Below, one piece after another: positions 7,152 to 15,334 of a stretch of DNA of 42,677 nucleotides. The notes beneath the pieces were generated by a model. The model did no database searches. It worked only from the letters and a program-made list of their open reading frames with translations, and had not been told where the DNA came from. The stretch lies in contig CACWQT010000011.1 in assembly GCA_902763185.1 (NCBI GenBank), forward strand, positions 96,189-138,865, read 5' to 3'. The first letter of the stretch is position 1; each line of letters starts with the position of its first letter. Source of the stretch: an uncultured Rhodospirillales bacterium (GTDB lineage Bacteria; Pseudomonadota; Alphaproteobacteria; RF32; CAG-239). The translations under genes were made by a program, and so were the position numbers.

Positions 7152-8957
7152 ATGTATAAAATTAAATATTCGGTTGGTGTTGTCGGGGCTTTAATCTTAC
7201 TCTTGTGTGGTGTGAAAGTGTGGTATTATTATCAGGAGCCGTTTCATGTGGTCGGTTCAAAAGTACCGGTATTTATGAAACAAGTTGTGGAAAAGCTTAA
7301 TGATATGCCCGAATTTAAGGGCAAACACTATACTATTTATGCAGCCGGTTTTGATGCGTCTAATACTGTTCCGCATTTTATCCGTCATAATCCGAATGCT
7401 ATATTATGGATGGGAGGGAAGGTAATTTTTAATGCGGAGAGTGCGGAAAATTTCGGGGCGATTTTTACCATAAATCCGTTTAAGCAAACCCAGTTGAAAA
7501 AAGATAATATTAAATCGTTTTTTGTGCCGATGGGATATGTTGAAAACAAACATGTATTTACACGCGGAGAAGATTTTATTGTTATTGGTAATCCGGCGCA
7601 TATAGAAAAAATACTTAAGGCTAAAAAAATATCTTATCGGAGTTATACGTGGCAGGAAGTTATTGGAAATCCGAAACTTATTTCCGATGTGAAAGGAGTA
7701 ATCGCAGGTGATCCGTTGGATGCTTCATTGAGTTTGGAAATGCCGGATATTCTGCTTAATTTGGCACGTGCGGAAATTCCCATTATGGCAGAATGGAAAG
7801 GCGAAAAAACTGTCAGCCTGATGTATTGGTTTAATGATTATATTAATTTTTATATGTATGAAAAAGATGCGGCGGTGATGATTGAAGAAATCAGGCTAAA
7901 TACACCGTTGGTTCAAAAACGAGTAAAGGAAAATAAGCGGTTTGTCGAAAAGTATTTTTCGGTGCAAAGTGTGGCCAATACCGTGAGTGAAGTGTTGCTT
8001 TGGGGACATGTAAAATATGAAAAGGTTGCACCGAAGTCTTTAACACTTAATTTGCCGACAATGGTTGGGCATTACGGTGCTGGTGATTATTGGCTTGGTA
8101 AAGATATGGCAACAGAGTTTGAAAACATCGGGTATGCCGTTGATACATCATATATCAACTCACAATATTTGTTGCCGGCAGAGGTATATATTCGGATGCG
8201 CGGACTGACAACCGACTATGATCATCATCGGTTTGGTCTGATTAATCTGTTTTATCTCATTTATATGGGAATTGATTATCGGGATGAAAAAAGCTATACC
8301 GAACAACTTGAAAACTCCATGAGGGGGAGTGATGTGTTTGTTTCTGCCTCTAAGTATTGGGCGGATAAAATGACGAAACTCGGATATCAAAGTCATTATT
8401 TGCCGCAGTTTACCAATCCGCACAAATTTTATTATGATTATGACGAACGATTCAAATCAGAAGTTTTATTTGTGGGAAACTTCCACTTCTATCGCAAAGG
8501 TTTGATATGGGCCATCAAACAAGGAGCACCGATAACCATATACGGAGATAATTATCCTGCCGGAATGGCTAAGAAGAAATATGTTGATAATCGAATATTG
8601 AGAAAATATTACTCTTCGGCAAAAATTGTTTTAAATGATGCGATGGACACTATGAAGCGTTATGGGTTTGTCAGTAATCGGATTTTTGATGCAACGGCAT
8701 GCGGGGTGTTGGTTATTTCGGACTATATGCCTGAAATAAAAGAAATTTATGGGGATTCGGTGCCGATGTATAAAGATGAGAAAGAGTTGCTCAAATTGAT
8801 TGACTATTATCTTAAGCATGATGATGAACGGCAACGTTTGGCTAAAAAAGCTCAACAGATAACTTTAAGGAATTATACGGCAGAGCAGGCCGTTGATAAA
8901 TTAGAGAAAATTATTACGCAGATTAAAGAAAAGAAAGTTTTTGAAAATCAGCGTTAA
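7152..8957 (+). CDS. Membrane-anchored CgeB-like glycosyltransferase
   Basis: 601 residues from the ATG at 7152 (a GTG lies directly before it). Residues 6-25 form a single N-terminal membrane anchor. The C-terminal part (about 485-580) matches the glycosyltransferase family 1_2 domain of spore-protein CgeB relatives: YYSSAKIVLND, GFVSNRIFDATACG, VISDYMPEIKEIYGD, then a helix with HDDERQRLAKKA. The Asn-Arg-hydrophobic-Asp and Glu-Ile region binds the nucleotide sugar in GT-B enzymes. The N-terminal half may be a weakly related second unit. Related anchored proteins lie at 13198-15163. An anchor in front of a normally cytosolic enzyme fold is odd; depending on topology the domain may face the periplasm. 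The following gene is kdsB, which suggests an envelope polysaccharide role. Confidence 0.75.
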   Translation: MYKIKYSVGVVGALILLLCGVKVWYYYQEPFHVVGSKVPVFMKQVVEKLNDMPEFKGKHYTIYAAGFDASNTVPHFIRHNPNAILWMGGKVIFNAESAENFGAIFTINPFKQTQLKKDNIKSFFVPMGYVENKHVFTRGEDFIVIGNPAHIEKILKAKKISYRSYTWQEVIGNPKLISDVKGVIAGDPLDASLSLEMPDILLNLARAEIPIMAEWKGEKTVSLMYWFNDYINFYMYEKDAAVMIEEIRLNTPLVQKRVKENKRFVEKYFSVQSVANTVSEVLLWGHVKYEKVAPKSLTLNLPTMVGHYGAGDYWLGKDMATEFENIGYAVDTSYINSQYLLPAEVYIRMRGLTTDYDHHRFGLINLFYLIYMGIDYRDEKSYTEQLENSMRGSDVFVSASKYWADKMTKLGYQSHYLPQFTNPHKFYYDYDERFKSEVLFVGNFHFYRKGLIWAIKQGAPITIYGDNYPAGMAKKKYVDNRILRKYYSSAKIVLNDAMDTMKRYGFVSNRIFDATACGVLVISDYMPEIKEIYGDSVPMYKDEKELLKLIDYYLKHDDERQRLAKKAQQITLRNYTAEQAVDKLEKIITQIKEKKVFENQR

Positions 8958-9045
8958 AGCCTGTGCAAAAAAAGTGCTGTGTGCTTGAAGCCCTCAAGAA
9001 AATCAGGCAGGATAGGAGTATGAACTTAAGAAATGGAGAAAAATA

Positions 9046-9852
9046 ATGGTTAAAACTTTGGTGGTTATTCCGGCGCGTTACGGTTCGTCACGTTTTCCGG
9101 GGAAACCGTTGGCAAAAATTGCCGGTAAAGAAATGTTGTTGCGCGTGGTGGATATTGCAAAGAAAGGCACTAAAAATACCGATGCGGAAATTGTGGTGGC
9201 AACCGAAGACGAGCGGATAGAGAATTTTTGTAAAGCGCATGATGTGAAGTGTTTGATGACTTCAGATGCTTGCAAAACCGGATCGGATAGAGTATGCGAA
9301 GCGGTTAAGAAAATGGGAATTAAGCCGGAATTAGTGATTAACCTGCAAGGGGATAATCCGGTTTGTCCGCCGTGGTTTGTGGAAGAATTGATTAAGGCGT
9401 TTGAAGAAGATAAGACGGTTGATTTGGTTACCCCTTGTGTGGAGCTCTCATGGGAGGCATTAGATAAGCTTCGGGAGAGCAAGAAAACAACGCCGTTTTC
9501 CGGTACAACCTGTGTCGCTGATAAAAACGGCTATGCTTTGTGGTTTTCTAAAAACATTATTCCGGCTGTGCGTAAAGAGGCTGATTTGCGCGAGAAATCT
9601 CAGAAAAGTCCGGTTTTAAGGCATATCGGCTTATATGCGTATAAATATGATTCCTTATTCAAATTCAAAGAGTTAGAAGAGTCAGCTTATGAAAAACTTG
9701 AGGGTTTGGAACAACTACGCTTTTTAGAAAACGGCATGAAAATCAAGATTGCCAAAGTAGATTATGGGGCATTTGAGGGGATGAGCGGCGTTGATTCGCC
9801 GGAAGATGTGGCGCGTGCCGAGGCTCTGTTTGCCAAATACGGTGAGTTTTAA
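9046..9852 (+). CDS. kdsB: 3-deoxy-manno-octulosonate cytidylyltransferase
   Basis: 268 residues. It activates KDO with CTP to CMP-KDO, the donor for the inner core of lipopolysaccharide (or KDO-containing capsule). The sequence has the full set of family marks: VVIPARYGSSRFPGKPLAKI (nucleotide loop), TGSDRVCEA, NLQGDNPVCPP (metal and nucleotide binding), RHIGLYAYK, and LEGLEQLRFLENG near the C-terminus. About 20 residues longer than the Escherichia coli enzyme, with extra sequence around 140-185. It is the first of two genes, with the phosphatase-fold protein 20 bp downstream. A relative acting on 8-amino-KDO cannot be excluded from sequence alone. Confidence 0.85.
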   Translation: MVKTLVVIPARYGSSRFPGKPLAKIAGKEMLLRVVDIAKKGTKNTDAEIVVATEDERIENFCKAHDVKCLMTSDACKTGSDRVCEAVKKMGIKPELVINLQGDNPVCPPWFVEELIKAFEEDKTVDLVTPCVELSWEALDKLRESKKTTPFSGTTCVADKNGYALWFSKNIIPAVRKEADLREKSQKSPVLRHIGLYAYKYDSLFKFKELEESAYEKLEGLEQLRFLENGMKIKIAKVDYGAFEGMSGVDSPEDVARAEALFAKYGEF

Positions 9853-9871
9853 CAAATATAAGGATAAATAA

Positions 9872-10510
9872 ATGACAACGAGAATTATTATTGCCCGACA
9901 TGGCAACACTTTTACCAAAGACCAAACACCGTTAAGGGTAGGGGCTAAGACCGATTTGCCGTTGGTCGAGACTGAACGTGGTACAAATATCGGTAAATAT
10001 TTGAAAATGCGTACTTTATTTCCATCTGCAGTGTTTGCAGCACCGTTGAAGCGCACCACCGAAACAGCGCGTTTGGCAATTGCGGCGATGGATAAAGATA
10101 TTCCGCTTATATCTGACGGTCGTTTTACGGAAATCGATTACGGTCCGGATGAAGCAAAAACCGAAGATGAAGTGATTGCAAGAATCGGACAAAAGGCTCT
10201 TGATGACTGGAATAAGTCGGCGATTGTGCCAAACGGTTGGAACGTTTCGGTAAAAGAAATTATTTCGGCATGGGAAGAATTTGCCAAAGAAGTTGAGACA
10301 AAATATCATAACAAAACCGTGTTGGTGGTGAGCTCTAACGGAATTATCCGCTTTGCACCATATTTGACCGGTGATTTCAAGAAGTTTTCGGACGAGTTTG
10401 ACATCAAAGTCGGCACCGGCGGTGTGTGCATTTTGGAAAAAGATGATGATGAGGCTCATTGGCGCGTGACTGACTGGGGGATCAAACCGAAAGAAAAATT
10501 GGCGGCTTGA
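9872..10510 (+). CDS. Histidine-phosphatase-fold protein lacking second catalytic His
   Basis: 212 residues. The N-terminal IIIARHGNTF is the phosphohistidine motif (His10) of the histidine phosphatase/phosphoglycerate mutase superfamily, and AAPLKRTTETARLA carries the usual phosphate-binding Arg. The second half-site, normally V-S-H-G, reads VVSSNGIIRF here, so the second catalytic His is replaced by Ser-Asn. The acidic residue expected after the Arg region is present in FTEIDYG. It may therefore be a specialised subfamily or weakly active. Translationally close to kdsB (20 bp), so a role with KDO or another envelope sugar phosphate is plausible but not shown. Confidence 0.75.
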   Translation: MTTRIIIARHGNTFTKDQTPLRVGAKTDLPLVETERGTNIGKYLKMRTLFPSAVFAAPLKRTTETARLAIAAMDKDIPLISDGRFTEIDYGPDEAKTEDEVIARIGQKALDDWNKSAIVPNGWNVSVKEIISAWEEFAKEVETKYHNKTVLVVSSNGIIRFAPYLTGDFKKFSDEFDIKVGTGGVCILEKDDDEAHWRVTDWGIKPKEKLAA

Positions 10511-10857
10511 AATGCATTTTGAGAGCGTTCAGCGATAAATCATGCGGATTTTCGAGCTGAGCTCGCTCTGAGAGCGCATTTTTGTCGGTTTAAGGTGCGA
10601 CATAATAATTTGCATAATAGTAAATGACCGCGATAAATCAGGTAGGAAAAGGCTTTTCTGAGAATTTTCCCATCCATAACTATACATAATATACATTATG
10701 CGACTAGCGATTAAAACCAGGAAAGGGCACTACTCCGTTTTTTTAGAAAAGCTCAAGTGAAAAAAATAAGAAATTGCCGCGTGCCGTTGGTGCTTGCGAT
10801 GACGTCTAAAAAAGACGGCGGTTTATACCTCGTTATATCGTCTAAAATGCTGACTGT
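10511..10857. other. Intergenic region, weak terminator only
   Basis: About 350 bp. At 10564-10583 CGCTC-TGA-GAGCG is followed by CATTTTTG, a weak terminator for the kdsB unit. GAGAGCG occurs twice (about 10521 and 10571), and CGAGCTGAGCTCG nearby is nearly palindromic. Further on, TATACATAATATACATTATG (about 10681-10700) is AT-rich and could hold a promoter for the small membrane genes. No coding frame here is convincing. Confidence 0.4.
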
Positions 10858-11046
10858 GTGATTTTGCTTTTTTTGTTGATTTTATATTTTTCTTCGGCTA
10901 ATTTGTGGCTGTATGTTAAATCTATTTCAATCATTATGGTTAGTCAGCAATTACAATTTTGGTGGATGAGATATGGCCCGTTGGTTAGTTATCTCGCTTT
11001 GTTAGCTCTGGCGGTTTTAATTGGTCTTACTTGTTTTATTAAATAA
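10858..11046 (+). CDS. Small membrane protein (uncertain)
   Basis: 62 residues from a GTG at 10858, or 36 residues from the ATG at 10936; neither has a clear ribosome site. The C-terminal part (YGPLVSYLALLALAVLIGL) is a single strong membrane segment, and the longer form adds a second N-terminal one. The stop codon is followed after one base by the ATG of the next membrane gene, suggesting translational coupling, which is the main reason to keep it. Function unknown. Confidence 0.4.
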   Translation: MILLFLLILYFSSANLWLYVKSISIIMVSQQLQFWWMRYGPLVSYLALLALAVLIGLTCFIK

Positions 11047-11047
11047 T

Positions 11048-11521
11048 ATGTGGCCTATGAGTAAACCTTTACGCAGAGTTCCTTGGTGCCGGCATTATGC
11101 CCCTGCCGTGGTGCATTTGATGATGGCTTTTACGTTGATTTTCGGTTGTGTTTTGGCGGCTTCCCACCAAAATCCTCAGGAAATTCCAAATGTTATCGGA
11201 ACGGCTTTGGGGTATTTGATGCCCGGTGGCGGCTTTTTGATGGCGGTTATTATTCTTTTAGAACAGCATTTTACGCGGTTTAGACCACTTTGGGAACGTA
11301 ACACATTGTATTATCATGCGTTTGTCCCTGCCCTCTATGTCGCAGCTTTGCTGTTTTTAAGGAAAGAAGACCTCTTAAACGCCATGTCTGACGCATCCGT
11401 GGATAAGCTTTCAGTTGCTTATGTGCTGATGTTGTTGCCGTTTATCCTCTATCTGTATCGCATTTATGTTCCGTTCTCTTTTGTTTCTTTTTTTAAGAAA
11501 TATGGTGATGGCTTAGTGTGA
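11048..11521 (+). CDS. Four-segment membrane protein of unknown function
   Basis: 157 residues from ATG 11048; ATG 11057 is an alternative. Four hydrophobic segments are visible (about 18-38, 48-72, 84-102, 118-138), with a basic N-terminus (SKPLRRVPWCRHY) and a Gly-rich turn (YLMPGGGF). I do not recognise a family. It seems translationally coupled to the tiny membrane protein before it and is followed by a strong terminator at 11535-11571. The two may form a small membrane complex; this is inference. Confidence 0.6.
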   Translation: MWPMSKPLRRVPWCRHYAPAVVHLMMAFTLIFGCVLAASHQNPQEIPNVIGTALGYLMPGGGFLMAVIILLEQHFTRFRPLWERNTLYYHAFVPALYVAALLFLRKEDLLNAMSDASVDKLSVAYVLMLLPFILYLYRIYVPFSFVSFFKKYGDGLV

Positions 11522-11534
11522 TATGTCGTTTAAT

Positions 11535-11571
11535 TAGCTCTGTCGTAAGTGGTCGACGGAGCTATTTTTTT
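11535..11571 (+). terminator. Intrinsic terminator
   Basis: TAGCTCTGTCG (11535-11545) pairs with CGACGGAGCTA (11554-11564, one G-T pair), then seven T. It ends the unit of the two small membrane proteins, just before the hflX end on the other strand. Confidence 0.85.
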
Positions 11572-11597
11572 ATTAGGCTGTTGGCAAATATTTAAAA

Positions 11598-12839
11598 TTA
11601 TCCTTTGCGCCGCACTTTTAAGATGATTTTATCGTCGGCTATATGGCGTTTTAATACGTTGGAACTTTGATAGATTTCGGCCAATCTTTTGCCGTCTGAA
11701 GCATTTATTACAAGGGTTTCGAGTTTTCCTTTTTTATTAAAATAAGCTTTTAAGATGTTAAGTAAATCGGTTACGCCCTCGCCTGTTATGGCAGAAACGG
11801 AAACAGCGTTTGTTGAGCTTATGATGTTTTTTGTTTCTAATTTATCAATCTTGTTGAAAACCTCAATGTAACGTTTTGATGTTTCTATCTTTTCTAAGCC
11901 TAGCTCATGTAAAACAGACAAGACATCGGTGCGCTGTTCTTTGTAATGCGGATTAGAGGCATCGATGATGTGCAAAATAACTTCGGCTTCTAGCACTTCT
12001 TCTAATGTGGCGCGAAAAGCCATGACCAGTTCGTGAGGTAAATGCGAAATAAAGCCGACGGTATCTGATAAAATGATTTCCGAACCGCCTAAATCTACCT
12101 TGCGCATGGTCGGATCCAGGGTGGCAAACAACATGTTTTCGGCAAAGACTTCGGCTTTGGTGATATAGTTAAAAAGTGTTGATTTGCCGGCGTTGGTATA
12201 ACCGACCAGAGCAACCGTCGGATATGGGACTTTGACACGAGCCGAGCGTTGAATCCGGCGGGTTAGTTTTACTTTTTCAAGTTCTTTTTTTATCTTTAAG
12301 ATACGTTCATCAAGATGACGTTTATCTAACTCAATTTGCGTTTCGCCAGGGCCACCTAAAAAGCCGCCGCCGCCTCGCTGACGTTCCAAGTGTGTCCAAC
12401 TTCTCACTAAGCGCCCGCGCTGATAGGTTAAATGGGCTAATTCTACCTGTAATTTGCCTTCTTTGGTTTGGGCGCGGCGACCGAAAATCTCTAAAATAAC
12501 GGCGGTGCGGTCAATAACTTTAAGTGACAAGGCTTTTTCTAAATTGCGCTGTTGCACCGGCGTTAATGTGCCGTCAACGATAACTAACTCAATGTCGGTA
12601 TCTTGGCATTTTTGCTTTATCCGCTCAATAATACCTTTACCGAAATATGTTCCGGCGTTGGGCTTAAATATTTTGACGGATAACGAAAAGACAGCCTCCT
12701 GCCCCATTGCTGTTACTAAACCTTCGGCTTCACTTAGACGTTCGGCAATATCTTCGTCTGTTAAAGCTGTCGGATCGGATTTATCAAAGGGACAGATAAC
12801 GGCTGTCTTGGTTTTTCTATCTTTTTCAATTACAAGCAA
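11598..12839 (-). CDS. hflX: GTPase HflX
   Basis: 413 residues. HflX is a ribosome-binding GTPase that splits stalled or stressed 70S ribosomes. Visible parts are the N-terminal nucleotide-binding domain, the linker signature GGGGFLGGPGETQIE (about 158-172), a coiled-coil arm (LDKRHLDERILKIKKELEKV), and the G domain with G1 VGYTNAGKST, G3 LSDTVGFI, and a late NKID (FNKIDKL). It starts two bases after the hfq stop, so the two are translated from one message, the arrangement common in proteobacteria (hfq-hflX). Confidence 0.95.
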   Translation of the reverse strand: MLVIEKDRKTKTAVICPFDKSDPTALTDEDIAERLSEAEGLVTAMGQEAVFSLSVKIFKPNAGTYFGKGIIERIKQKCQDTDIELVIVDGTLTPVQQRNLEKALSLKVIDRTAVILEIFGRRAQTKEGKLQVELAHLTYQRGRLVRSWTHLERQRGGGGFLGGPGETQIELDKRHLDERILKIKKELEKVKLTRRIQRSARVKVPYPTVALVGYTNAGKSTLFNYITKAEVFAENMLFATLDPTMRKVDLGGSEIILSDTVGFISHLPHELVMAFRATLEEVLEAEVILHIIDASNPHYKEQRTDVLSVLHELGLEKIETSKRYIEVFNKIDKLETKNIISSTNAVSVSAITGEGVTDLLNILKAYFNKKGKLETLVINASDGKRLAEIYQSSNVLKRHIADDKIILKVRRKG

Positions 12840-12841
12840 GA

Positions 12842-13060
12842 TTACTCTTCAACCACGTCGATTGGCGTTGCCGGCATAATGGTCGAAATTGCATGCGAAT
12901 ATACAAGTTGAGTATGTCCGTCACGTCTTAACAAAAGCGAATTATCATCAAACCATGTAATTACGCCTTGCAATTTGACACCGTTAATCAAAAATACGGT
13001 TACGGAAACTTTATTATCTTTGATGTCGTTTAAAAAATCTGTTTTTGCATTTGTAGTCAT
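12842..13060 (-). CDS. hfq: RNA chaperone Hfq
   Basis: 72 residues, the short form without an extended C-terminal tail, as in many alphaproteobacteria. Hfq hexamers bind small RNAs and mRNAs. The Sm1 motif is visible in [20 protein letters not shown], and the Sm2 motif in [12 protein letters not shown]; the usual K of the Y-K-H-A-I-S-T core is Ser here (YSHAIST), a small departure in the uridine-binding loop. The ATG is preceded by GGAAATGAAAC. The presence of Hfq makes base-pairing small RNAs likely in this organism. Confidence 0.95.
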   Translation of the reverse strand: MTTNAKTDFLNDIKDNKVSVTVFLINGVKLQGVITWFDDNSLLLRRDGHTQLVYSHAISTIMPATPIDVVEE

Positions 13061-13197
13061 GTTTCATTTCCTTATTTTATTTTTACTCAATATGCAATTC
13101 GAGTTTTGTGCGATTGTCGCCTCCCCCGCCTGCACAAGCTATCTATAAGCCTGATTTGGTTAATATAATCTAAACAAAAAGAAAAAACTTATATCCT

Positions 13198-14109
13198 TTA
13201 GTTAAAAAAATCCGGAAGGTCTTGATTTTTTGCTCTTAAAAGTTCACGTGCTTTTCGGGCACGTTCTTCTCTGATGCGAAGCGGTGTATTCAGAGCTTTG
13301 AAAGTTTCGTTTGCAATATCCGCTAAATCATTAAACAGAAAGATGTTATTCTTGAATACATTGGCTAAAGACGGGTTAAAATTGGTGAGTATCGGTCTAC
13401 CGTAGCTTATAATATCATATACGGCAAACGGCACAAAATCAGCATCATCTTTAAGACCGGTATCTACAATATATACCACTAATTTGGCTTTGGATAGTTC
13501 TTCTTGACGCTCTTGTTCGGTCAGGTTGGCAAAAGCCGCGCCGCCGTAAATTTTGGCATTTTTTATATACTGCTCTAAAAATGCGGTATATTCGGCATTA
13601 AGTGTTTCGTAAATATAAAGCACGTCATATTGATGGTCGGGGGTTAATAACGGGTGGGGAACGGCAAGGCTTGGTAAATAGTGCATTTTTATGGCGGGGA
13701 ACATTTCTTTCTGAATATTCCTTTGAGAGGTCAGGTAACCGCTGTAACCGACGAATTCTTCTTTATACTGGCGAACGAAACGTTCTACGTAAAAGATGTT
13801 TTGCGTATTTTTTTCTATGCGCACATCGTAAAACGGCTCAAAAGCCCGCACAAAAATATTATGTTTGGCGCGATTTAGCGAAGGCGGATATAAATTTCCG
13901 GCATAGCTGGTGCCTAAAACCGTATATCCTTGTTTTTTAAGATGATAAGAGATGAAATTAATTGATGACATTAAATCGTAATCGATGAGCTTTTGTGGTT
14001 GACTGACACGGATGGCAACGGTTTTGTTATTGTTTATGTGGCGTATCCCTACTCCGCAACCAAAGCCTAGAATAAATAAACAGCACAAGAGCAGAAGCTT
14101 ATTTTTCAT
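13198..14109 (-). CDS. Anchored CgeB-like protein, divergent
   Basis: 303 residues, starting within the last 11 bases of the preceding CgeB-like gene, so the two are coupled. Residues 4-20 are a hydrophobic anchor or signal (LLLLCCLFILGFGCG), with Cys residues that could act as a lipobox, though not a canonical one. The remainder looks like a worn copy of its neighbour: an Asp-Val-Leu-Tyr strand (YDVLYIYE), a segment AKLVVYIVD, then FAVYDIISYGRPILTNF in the place where relatives have the Asn-Arg-x-Phe-Asp and Ala-Cys-Gly motif. The sugar-nucleotide contacts are poorly conserved, so it may be non-catalytic or have another acceptor. Confidence 0.6.
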   Translation of the reverse strand: MKNKLLLLCCLFILGFGCGVGIRHINNNKTVAIRVSQPQKLIDYDLMSSINFISYHLKKQGYTVLGTSYAGNLYPPSLNRAKHNIFVRAFEPFYDVRIEKNTQNIFYVERFVRQYKEEFVGYSGYLTSQRNIQKEMFPAIKMHYLPSLAVPHPLLTPDHQYDVLYIYETLNAEYTAFLEQYIKNAKIYGGAAFANLTEQERQEELSKAKLVVYIVDTGLKDDADFVPFAVYDIISYGRPILTNFNPSLANVFKNNIFLFNDLADIANETFKALNTPLRIREERARKARELLRAKNQDLPDFFN

Positions 14110-15163
14110 GGTGAGCCTCCATGTGCTGTCGGCGATATGTTTCCATAATGTTTAGCATTTCTTTGACGATTTTAGTTCTTTCAAAGCGGTTTAATGTGAT
14201 TTGATAGGCAAGTTCGGCTTTTTTTTGACGCTCTTTGGGGTGTGCAAGGTAATAATCTACTAATGATTTTAATTCGTCGGCGGTTTGAAACATCGGGATT
14301 GTGTCACCGTATATCTCTTTGATTGCCGGTGAATAGGAAGATATTAAGAAACCTTTGCAAGCGGTGACATCAAACACGCGGTTATTGATGAAATCGGCGT
14401 CAAGCATATCTTTACGCATATCGTTTAAGACAATCTTGGCTGAGGAGTAATAGTATTTAAGTTGGTTATTGGGGATTTGTTTTGCTTTCCATAAAGCGGC
14501 GTTGGTATCTTTTAATACATTATCCCAGTTGTTGCCGTAAATATCCAGCTTTATCCCTTTATCTAAAGCAAATTGCACGGTTTGACGAACGGGGTGATCA
14601 GGCCATTGATTGGCGATATATAAGACATCGGTTTGATACTTTTTATCATATGCCGGATAAAAGTTTTCACTTGATGTGAACTGCGGTACAAAGTGAGCGT
14701 TGATGCCTGATTTTTGAAATTCGTGATATCGTTTTAATGAGCCGGTAAATACAATATCAACATTTTTAACCACATCTAAGGGATAAGGTATGGTTTCGTA
14801 TAAAACGGAAATGCGATCGGAATCATAAATCTCGCGGTAAGTGAAATTAAAAGTCTGTATTTCGGGGAATTCTCGCATATAAAATTCATAACCGCTTGAA
14901 GGATTGCGTTCGGCAAGAGTGTCTTCTTGGGTGTAAACTTTTGCCGTAAAACCGGCTTGATTGAATGCTGCGGCAAGAGATTCGGCTAAATATTTTTCGC
15001 CCAGAGCATAGGTTTTATCCGAAAGGCTGGCATGTTGGGTTATCGGGATATTTATGGCAATTTGTTTATAATCAAGTTGATGTGCAGTTTTTGGGGTATC
15101 ACTCTGATAACCGCACAATAAACCGCCTATAAAAGCGATAAATCCAACAATAAACCGATACAT
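14099..15163 (-). CDS. Anchored CgeB-like glycosyltransferase
   Basis: 354 residues from the ATG at 15163, which has GAAAGGA upstream and begins a proper N-terminal anchor (MYRFIVGFIAFIGGLLCGY); a longer open frame upstream runs over the promoter. The C-terminal domain (about 235-335) has the same signature as the 7152 gene: YYYSSAKIVLND, INNRVFDVTACKG, LISSYSPAIKEIYGD, HPKERQKKAELA. With R before and acidic residues after the anchor, the enzyme part would be outside the inner membrane by the positive-inside rule, unlike standard nucleotide-sugar-dependent enzymes. First gene of a two-gene unit with 13198-14109. Likely envelope glycan role; substrate unknown. Confidence 0.75.
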   Translation of the reverse strand: MYRFIVGFIAFIGGLLCGYQSDTPKTAHQLDYKQIAINIPITQHASLSDKTYALGEKYLAESLAAAFNQAGFTAKVYTQEDTLAERNPSSGYEFYMREFPEIQTFNFTYREIYDSDRISVLYETIPYPLDVVKNVDIVFTGSLKRYHEFQKSGINAHFVPQFTSSENFYPAYDKKYQTDVLYIANQWPDHPVRQTVQFALDKGIKLDIYGNNWDNVLKDTNAALWKAKQIPNNQLKYYYSSAKIVLNDMRKDMLDADFINNRVFDVTACKGFLISSYSPAIKEIYGDTIPMFQTADELKSLVDYYLAHPKERQKKAELAYQITLNRFERTKIVKEMLNIMETYRRQHMEAHHEK

Positions 15164-15224
15164 GTTTTTCCTTTCGTTTATGAGCGTATCGTGTGGTATG
15201 GCGTTTAACAAGCAAAAATAGTGT

Positions 15225-15254
15225 TTTATACCAAAGATGTGGGCTATGTGTAAA
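15225..15254 (-). promoter_or_regulatory. Promoter of the anchored CgeB-like pair
   Basis: On the minus strand TTTACA (15254-15249), 18-base spacer, TATAAA (15230-15225). It lies 62 bp upstream of the ATG at 15163 and supports that start rather than the longer frame. Confidence 0.6.
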
Positions 15255-15277
15255 AAATGAGGCATATTAAACACTTC

Positions 15278-15308
15278 TTAACTTCCGCCTGTTAGGCTTT
15301 TTTATAAT
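15278..15308 (+). promoter_or_regulatory. Promoter of anmK
   Basis: A perfect TATAAT at 15303-15308 lies 27 bases before the anmK ATG, and TTAACT at 15278-15283 is a possible -35 with a long 19-base spacer. A small GCCT/AGGC stem followed by T lies in the spacer region; I read it as part of the promoter region, not a terminator. Confidence 0.5.
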
Positions 15309-15334
15309 CTTAATGAGGTGAAGTTGAGGCATAT

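Noticed and set aside
15286..15303. Terminator before anmK (GCCT/AGGC then T)
   Set aside because: Stem of four pairs overlapping a perfect -10 box; better explained as part of the promoter.
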